From positions 1,240,001-1,304,000 of the forward strand of contig JAZBQD010000026.1 of the NCBI GenBank assembly GCA_036583965.1: a stretch of 64,000 nt of DNA, written 5' to 3'. The notes below the pieces were generated by a model. That model saw only the letters and a list, made by a program, of their open reading frames with translations. It had not been told where the DNA came from and did not search any database. The DNA is from Prunella strophiata (lineage: Eukaryota > Chordata > Aves > Passeriformes > Prunellidae). Within the stretch, counting starts at the first letter, position 1. Each line of letters begins with the position of its first letter. Of this stretch, positions 44,501-53,500 are shown in pieces. Made by a program: the position numbers and the translations under genes.

Positions 44501-47500
44501 TGGGATTCCATGAACTGCTGACATTTGGGGTGGTGACCATCAGGCAGAGCAGGTGGAGCCTCCTCACCCTCACTACTCCAAATTCCCCAAAGTTGTCACT
44601 TTGTGAAATGTCCCAGTGTGTGTCCACCACAGCAGCAGCTCCTCAGAAGGAGCAGAGGGGACAGTTCAACTGTGACTCTGCGGGCTTTGGGGCAGGAGGA
44701 GAGGCTGGAGCTGTGAGCCCAGAGGGCTTTGGGGTGGGCAGGAGGAGAGGCTGGAGCTGTGAGCCCAGAGGGCTGTGGGGCAGGGGGAGCAGTGGGGCAG
44801 GGGGAGCAGTGGGGCAGGGGGAGCAGTGGGGCAGGGGGAGCAGTGGGGCAGGGGGAGCAGTGGGGCAGGGGGAGCAGGGGGCAGGGGGAGCAGGGGCAGT
44901 GGGAGCAGGGCAGTGGGAGCAGGGGCAGTGGGAGCAGGGGCAGTGGGAGCAGGGGCAGTGGGAGCAGGGGCAGTGGGGCAGGGGGAGCAGGGGCAGGGGG
45001 AGCAGGGGCAGGGGGAGCAGGGGCAGGGGGAGCAGGGGCAGTGGGAGCAGGGGCAGTGGGAGCAGGGGCAGTGGGGCAGGGGCAGGGGGAGCAGGGGCAG
45101 TGGGGCAGGGGGAGCAGGGGCAGTGGGGCAGGGGGAGCAGGGGCAGGGGGGGCAGGAGCAGGGGGAGCAGGGGCAGGGGGAGCAGGGGCAAGGGGGAGCA
45201 GGGGCAGGGGGAGCAGGGGCAGGGGGAGCAGGGGCAGTGGGGCAGGGGCAGGGGGAGCAGGGGCAGTGGGAGCAGGGGCAGTGGGGCAGGGGCAGTGGGA
45301 GCAGGGGCCGTGGGAGCAGGGGCAGTGGGGCAGGGGCAGTGGGGCAGGGGCAGGGGGAGCAGGGGCAGGGGGGGCAGGAGCAGGGGGAGCAGGGGCAGGG
45401 GGGGCAGGAGCAGGGGGAGCAGGGGCAGTGGGGCAGGGGGGGCAGGGGCAATGGGGCAGGGGCAGCAGGGGCAGTGGCAGCAGGGGCAGTGGGGCAGGGG
45501 CAGGGGGAGCAGGGGCAGTGGGGCAGCAGGGGCAGGGGGAGCAGGGGCAGTGGGGCAGGGGCAGGGGGAGCAGGGGCAGGGGGGGCAGGAGCAGGGGGAG
45601 CAGGGGCAGTGGAGCAGGGGCAGTGGGAGCAGGGGCAGTGGGGCAGGGGGAGCAGGAGCAATGGGGCAGTGGCAGCAGGGGCAGTGGGGCAGGGGCAGTG
45701 GGGCAGGGGCAGTGGGGCAGGGGCAGGGGGAGGCAGGGGCAGTGGGGCAGGGGCAGGGGGAGCAGGGGCAGGGGGAAGCAGGGGCAGTGGGAGCAGGGGC
45801 AGTGGGGCAGCAGGGTGACTCTGTCTCTCTCTCTCTCTCTGTTGCAGGCCGCCCTGTGCCGCTGCAGCCAGCCCCTGGCCGGGTTCAGCGCGCGCTGCCT
45901 GGAGGATGAGCAGATGCTCCAAGCCATCCGAGAGGCCAACCCCAGCTGCCCCTTCATGTATGTTGTAGACACGAGGCCAAAGGTACCTCCATGGGATCTG
46001 GGCTGCTTTTAAATCTCTTGTCTGAATGTGCAGTGCTGTTTCCAGTTCATTCTGTCACAGTTCTGGGCGGGTCCTGCAGCAGGAATGTGGGATCGGGCTC
46101 CTGCTTCAGGGTGTACGACTGGAATGTGAAGTGATCCTGAGGATTTTTGCCTCCTGGAGTATCCTGAGTTTGAGGTTTGTGTTCAGGATGACCTGATGGA
46201 ACTGGCAGTTGTGAACCTGGCTGGGACAGTGAAGCATTTTCCTGCAGAGTCCTAAAGGATAAAGGAGAGAACTAGAAGTGGAGTTGGAGAGGAGCCTCAG
46301 TTCCACAAGGCTGAAGTGCTTTTACTGGCAGATCTGGGAGGAAGTGAAGCTGTGAAAAGCAATCCCTCCCTTTTTTTTTTCCTTTTAAAAATAACACTCA
46401 TGATGGAGCTTAATACAACTCAGCCCCACTATTTGGGGCTAGAACTTGAGAGCTGAGGAAATATTTGCAAAATGAAAATTTTAATGACTGTCATCTTGAG
46501 GAAGTGAGTTTAGAAAGCAATTCTAATGATTCTTTTGTAAACATATGGATGAGGAGTGTTGGTAGAAGCTAATTAGAACACAAGGGTTTTCATAGCACAC
46601 AATTATTTAAATGCAAAGATTTAAATTGCTCTGATTATTTGAAAATTGAGCTTTCTGAGAACCTGCTTCACTGTTCAGATCTTGCAGTTATTTTATATAA
46701 ACTGCAAGTTTAGTTAAACTATGGCAAGGGGAAGAAAGAAAAAGTCCTTTTGGGGAAAATAGGGAGTGTTTCACATCTTGCTCCAAGTGTGTATTTTGGT
46801 TTTTAGTATGAGATTCCCTGTTCTGCAATGCTATGTGCATTTCTTCTGGTACAGATAGCTGCCAGTGGCAGAGATGTGCCACTGAAACCCATCACTGGTG
46901 GCAATTTGTGCTAAAGCATTTGGTGACAAGGGGAGAATTCATAACTGGTGACACATCTCCTGCTAAGCCAACCTGTCCCACTCTGGCAGAACTGAGGCAC
47001 TGGGGTTATTTTACAGTTCTAAAGGTGTCTGCACCATATCTAACTACTCTCTCCTCTCCCAAAAGCTGCCCAAACTGATAAGGGGGAAGTTGAGCTGCTC
47101 TGTGTTCTGTCCCCACCAAAGATGTCCTGCTAGCTCTTGAACTGGTTTGGGGAATGTTAGAGCAACTGGCTTCTTTTCTGCTTCTCTCTTGCAGTTGTTC
47201 TGTTCTTTCTGCTCAACTTCAATGTTTGTATGTTTCCCTCAGGTGGCTTCATTTCCTCTGTGCATGTATGTCTGAAAATTGGGAGTTCCCTTACTATTTC
47301 TATACCACCATGTATGTAAAAATATTAAAAATGGCTTTCCTAGTTCTGCTTTCCACAGTTCTGTACCTGTCTCTGAATTTCCTTAGGTAAACTCACAGTT
47401 AGGGCAGGTTTAGTGTCTCTGATAGCAGAAAGTGGGGGTTTACACTACCCTAAGCAGGGTTTTAATGAGCCTCTGACTAATGAACTGCAGTAATTTTCAT

Positions 47501-50500
47501 GAAACAGCTGAAAGAACTGTCTGGGAGGTGGGGAAGTACAGCTGAGTAACAGCTTTGTCCCTTTTTACATTTTCTGGGAGATTTAAACAAAAAAAACAAA
47601 AAAAAAAAAGGACTTGCAAAACAGCCTCTCTGAATTTGGTTGTGATTTTCTCTTTCTTTCTCTTCTGCTCCTTGAATTTGCCAGTTGAATGCCATGGCCA
47701 ACAGAGCTGCTGGGAAGGGCTATGAGAATGAAGATAATTATGAAAACATTCGTTTTAAATTCATTGGCATAGAGAACATCCATGTGATGAGGAGCAGCCT
47801 GCAGAAACTGCTGGAAGGTGGGTACAACCCTAGGAGAAGGTTTGTCTTTCTTACCCCTCTGGACAAAACTTCCTGCCAGGTATCCAAATGTTCCATGCAC
47901 AAACATGTTCTGATGGAAACAAAGTCAGCATCTTGCTTTGTTACTGCATTCAGGTGGCTGAAAGTATTAATGCTGCTAAAATGCTTTCCTGCTTGACATT
48001 TTCTTTGTTCTTGTGCTTGGTTTTATAGTGGTTCAAAAATAGCAACTAATACTAAAAGCATTCCTTGATGAATGTGCCAAATTAATAGGAAAAGGTTAGG
48101 GAAATATTACATTTTACAGCTAAGACAGTCTCATTGTTGCTTCATGACTTATTGAGAGAAAACCAACAGAGATTGTTCAGAAATGCTTTTTGGGGTTTGC
48201 TATATTTGGAGTATTAACAGTATTTCTGAGTTGAAATGCATGATCTTCCAAAAAGACTTGAGTCTCATACCTACTTCATTCTAACTTTTCATTTATTTCT
48301 GATTCCTGTTAACCTAACTTCTTTAAAACATACTAAATTAATGTTTTAATGTATAAATATATGAAAATGCAGAGTAATTAAGCTCATTGTAATCATAGGG
48401 TGGAATGCAAAGCAGGGCAAAAGAGTCACTTGAAATTGGGGATCCAGAGGGTACTGAGGCCCAGAGTTTCATCAGTAGGATTTTGGAGAATTCTGTAATT
48501 CAAGTGCTGTCATCCAAAATAGGAGTTTAATATTTTAGTAACCACCATCATGCTCATCTTTTTTCAAAACAGTTGGGTAATTTGTGCTCCCAGGTAGGCC
48601 CTGCAGGATCCATGGTGACCTTGGACAAAAATGGGGCTGTTCCCACCCAAAAGAGTGACCTGATCACAACTCTGAGTCCTCAGTTGCCACTTCCTGGCAG
48701 ATTTATTTTGTGGTGGGAGAAGAGGCAGAATCAAAACTTGTTTGCTCCACTGTTCTTCTCCAACAGTGATGAAATCTCATTCACTGGGGCTTATGGACTG
48801 TTCTGAACTTTATTACTCCAAGTGTTTTCTGTGCTGGGTTTCATTAGAGCAGCTGAGTTGCCTTCAAGGTTAGATTTGTTATTTCTGCCTCTAAATTAGA
48901 GAGAAACAACTTCAAATCTTTGGGAAGTGAGGGAGTGGTTGTAAATGTGATGGTGATTTAAAGTAAAGTAACAGCTCACTGCTGGAAAAAACACAGCTGA
49001 ATAAATAATGAGTTACCCTTTAAACAAAGAGCAGGAGGAGATTCCCAGAGCCTCAAGTTCTCACAAAACCAGCGATTTTTTTAGTTATGAATTTTAGATA
49101 CACAACCATTAGTGGGTCCTTTTATTGCTGCAAGCACTTAAAATGTTTGTGGGATAATGAGGAGGTGCAGGAGATGCTGTTCTGACTCTGTGTGTGTGCT
49201 CCCAGTGTGTGAGATGAAGTCTCCCTCCATGAGTGATTTCCTGACGGGGCTGGAGAACTCGGGCTGGTTACGGCACATCAAGGCTGTGATGGATGCAGGT
49301 GTCTTCCTGGCCAAGGTAAAGCTGCTCTCCAGCTGCAGCTGCATTCCAGAATGCATCCTGCTGTGCTGGGGACTGCTGCAAGGTTGGGAAGGTGGCTCTG
49401 GGGAGAAGGTGCTGGTCAGGTTGGCTTAATCTCTCCAAAAATGTTGGGTCATGCAGCTGCTGGGCAAATACAGGTCCTATGTCATGTATTGTAACAGGGC
49501 TTTGTTAGAACTCATTTGAAACATAACATCACAAAATGTGAATAAATGACCTTTATAAACCTTTCTATATAGCAAACAACTCCTAATCCTATGCTTGTTA
49601 TTCATCCACTGCTCTGCTGTAATTGAGGGATTGTTTTGACTGGTTTATTTTCTCCTGGTTTGATGTGATGTGGACACTAATTTTGATTATTCAACACAGT
49701 CCTCATTTCTGCAGAGCTGGTGGCTTTGCAGGTCAGGCAGAAGGAAGGAAGGAAGTCACTCAGGAGTAGTACAGTGTGGTGAGAGGAGTGAGTAGTAAAT
49801 GTTGGCTGTCTCTCACAATTTGCCCACATCACAAGCAAGAAACTTTTGTGTTTCTTCCTGCCCTAAGTGGCAAAAGGTGATGGGATAGGGGGAAGTTGGG
49901 ATCAACTCTTCTAATTTATCTTGTAGTTCTAATCCCTGGGTGTCCAGCTGATTTTACTCATCCACCAAATTTTTTCCTCAGAGGAAGAGCCTGGGAATCC
50001 TTGGCCTTCCAGAGATCACAGGGGCTGTTCTTTACCAGCCTGCTGTAGCACTTCAGCTCTAGCTGGGGCTTCTCTTGATGGACTGGTGCCTTTCCACAGG
50101 CCAGAGGAGAGATGGCCACCATTCCCCCGGGGTTTTGGGGTGGTGCAGGTGAGGGCCAGCCTTTCCCTGAGCTCTGTGCTGTGTCCCTGGCAGGCTGTGA
50201 GGGAGGAGAGGGCCAGCGTGCTGGTGCACTGCTCCGACGGCTGGGACCGCACGGCCCAGGTCTGCTCCCTGGCCAGCCTCCTCCTGGACCCCTTCTACAG
50301 GACCTTCAAGGGCTTCATGGTAAGGACACACTGCAATTCCAGTGCCAGCAGGCCCTGGGAAGGGCTCAGGCCATTTCCTGGACAAGTATGGGTGACCTAC
50401 ATAAAGCAGCTTTGGTTCTGTAGCGAGCTGGAATTGCTGTGAGCAGCACTGGCAGCAGCTGATTGACAATTCCCAAATCCTTGTTTCCTGCAATGTCTAC

Positions 50501-53500
50501 ATGGGAGCCACTAATGAGAGATCTCAGCAAAGGATGCAGCCCTGGCAGCAATCCACCAAAAAGTGCTGGAGGAGTTTGTCCTGCAGGTCTCTTATCTGGT
50601 GGGATTTGAAATTGGGTGAACTCAGCCCTGTCCCCTGTCCATCAGTCAAATCTGCATCATTTCACATCTTCCTTTAAAGCCATTTCATTTTAATTTGGCT
50701 GTTTGCTTCTAGTGCAGGCTTTTTCTTAATTTGCAGCCATCCCTGCATGAATTCAGGGCAGTTTGTGATGTTTCTTTCCATTCATCTCTGGTTAAATACC
50801 TGAGGAGCTGCTCTGTCTCAGGAGAGCTCCTTGAAGGAATCCCTGAAATCAGAACAATGCAGATTTTGCCTTTTCCAGTGCCAAGACTGTTTCTTTGCAT
50901 TCCATGCTGGTTTTATTGTTTCTGGTTTTGTTTTTGGATTATACTGCAGTCTTTTAACAGTTAAAATTCAGTCAGCACATGAAACATCTGCCTGGGCTTT
51001 GTCTCTGAACAATCCTGCATGAACTGAGAGCAGGATTTCACTTAGGAGCAGGAGCAGTGACACAGACACATCCCTGTCTGTCCTCATGGTTTGTAGGCAC
51101 AAGTCCCCTGACATGGGCTTATTCTTAAATTAGTTCATCAGCAATGCAAGGACTGGAAAAATTCAAAAAGCAATTTAAATGAAGTTTCCTGAGAACTCTG
51201 TTGTGATTTTCTGCTTTCCTCCTCCTAATCTGGATGATGATAGCAGGAATTATCTTTACATACTGATCCAGCAAAGTAATGATGGATGCAGCTTCAGTCA
51301 TGTGGTTCCTTGTGAGACATCTGTAAAACAGATTATTTTATGTTATTTATCTGTAAGGAAACCAGATTATAACAGTTATTATTTTCTATAACTACAGACA
51401 TCTATTTAAAAAATGCCACATAGCTGTTCTGATTTCATCCTGAACTCCTCATTACGCAGCTGTACTTCATATATTTCTTTTTGTCTGTTAAACATTTGTT
51501 GAACTCCAGTTGCTGATTTATTTTGTTGAATATTACAACATTCTTTTCCAAATTAAATAGCACAGTGTAATATTAAGCTGTTAATTCTTTGAGCTCAATA
51601 TATTTATATATTATGATTTTAACTAACTTAGAAACTCCCTCAAAATGATAGTTTTGAAATGAGTTCTGATTCCAGCAGGGCCATTGCCTTGGTAACTGGA
51701 TAATCTATAAATCACAATTCCTGTTCCCATTGATTTCTGGGGATATATTCATAGCAATAGGGTCAGCAGGTTGTCAGCTTTTTAGACTTTAACATCAAAG
51801 GTTTCATTTTGCTTTTTTTAGCCAAATTAATGCTCTTTTCATAATCCCTGCTTTGAACCTGCAGGTCCTGATAGAAAAGGAGTGGATTGCAATGGGCCAC
51901 AAGTTCTCACACAGGTGAGAGGGGCACGTTCCCCTGGGGGGAGTGAAATCAAAACTCTCTTCAGGTCTGGGGGGTACCATGAAAAATTGAAATGAAAAGG
52001 GGAAAATATTGGCATTGGTGACTTAGAGCCAGGGTCTGCTGAGACGGTTATTCCATCACTGCGTTTTTATTGCTTTACAAAATCATGGTTTGAATTCTGG
52101 GTGTTTCCTACCTGCAAAATTCCTGTTATTTGAGGAGTGTTAATCATGGAACCACAGAACCATGAAGGCTGGAAAAGAATTCCAAGATCATGAAGTTCAG
52201 CCTGCACCTAGCACCAGCACTAACCCATGTCCCCAAGTGCCACATCCACACATCTCTTGAGCACTTCTAGGGATGGTGACCCCACTGTGTCCCATCCACA
52301 GTGCTCCAGCCAGACCTGGTAATTCCCCTGCAGCCATCCCTGCAGGAGAATCTCAGCCCCTTTCTCAGGACTTTCCCGAGTTCAAAGCATAAACTTGACC
52401 TGGAAGAAAACTGATGGCAAGGGGACATTTTGTGGTGGGTGACAGAAGATTTATTCTGCTTTTTGTAGGTGTGGCCACCTGGATGGGGACCCCAAAGAGG
52501 TGTCCCCTGTGTTCACACAGTTTGTGGAGTGTGTGTGGCAGCTGATGCAGCAGTTCCCCTGCTCCTTCGAGTTCAGCGAGCGCTTCCTGCTGGAGATCCA
52601 TGACCACGTTTATTCCTGCCAGTTTGGCAACTTCCTGGGCACCTGCCACAAGGAGAGGGAGGAGCTCAGGTGAGCTGGGGGCTCCTGGAGCCAGCAGGCC
52701 ACAGATCCCTTGGAATGTGTGAAAAAGGGTGTGTTGTATGGAATTGGAGATTGTGGAACATAACCATTCATCAAGGCAGTGCTACCCTTAACCAGCAGGA
52801 GAAGAGAATATGAATTATATCCCAAAAAAGGTGTTTTTGTTTGGAGCACAGTAATAACTTGCAGATGTCCCTTCTGGACAGGAGAGTGTCCATTTTAATA
52901 TCCTGTGCTTATGAAATCAATCAGATCCAGCATGAAAACAATTCTTAGCACCCTTAATCTAATTCTGCTCCCAACAGCTGCAGTTATTAATCCACTTGCT
53001 GCTTTTTTTTAGTGATCAGATGTTCTTTGTACTTGCCAGAATCTTTGAGAAGACCCATTCCCTGTGGCCTTTCCTCTTACAGAGGAAGCAGGAGTTGAGA
53101 AATCCTTTGTACAGAGGATTTACAGCTTACAAAGAGCTTCAACCAAACACTCTACCTTTCAGTTTCCAGTAAGTGGCTCAGCTAAGAAGGGGAAGGAGGG
53201 GGACATTTCTTTCATTGATAACTCAGGTTAAATCAAGTATATTTGCACTGATGAGCTTGGTTTGTTTTACCTTCCCCCTTCATTCCTCAGGCATAAACTA
53301 AGAGGAGCAGTGCAAAGGTGAAATAAATTCAGATGTGGTAATTTAAAATAATATTTGTAATTTGGTGTTGAGAAAACAGGGTGGGGAAAGGCAAGGAAAA
53401 GCAGAACTTGAGACAGAACCACACACACCCCCCTGACTGCTTGCTGTGTCACAGTGAAGTGTTTGAAAAAGTTCCTCTTTTCCTCCTTTTTAATGTCTAT

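Noticed and set aside
44530..46012. Gly/Ser/Gln-rich and Pro/Ala-rich frames of 347-459 codons
   Set aside because: They are the intronic G-rich minisatellite, in part read into MTMR8 exon 6 in the wrong or right frame. The exon itself is already explained by splicing.
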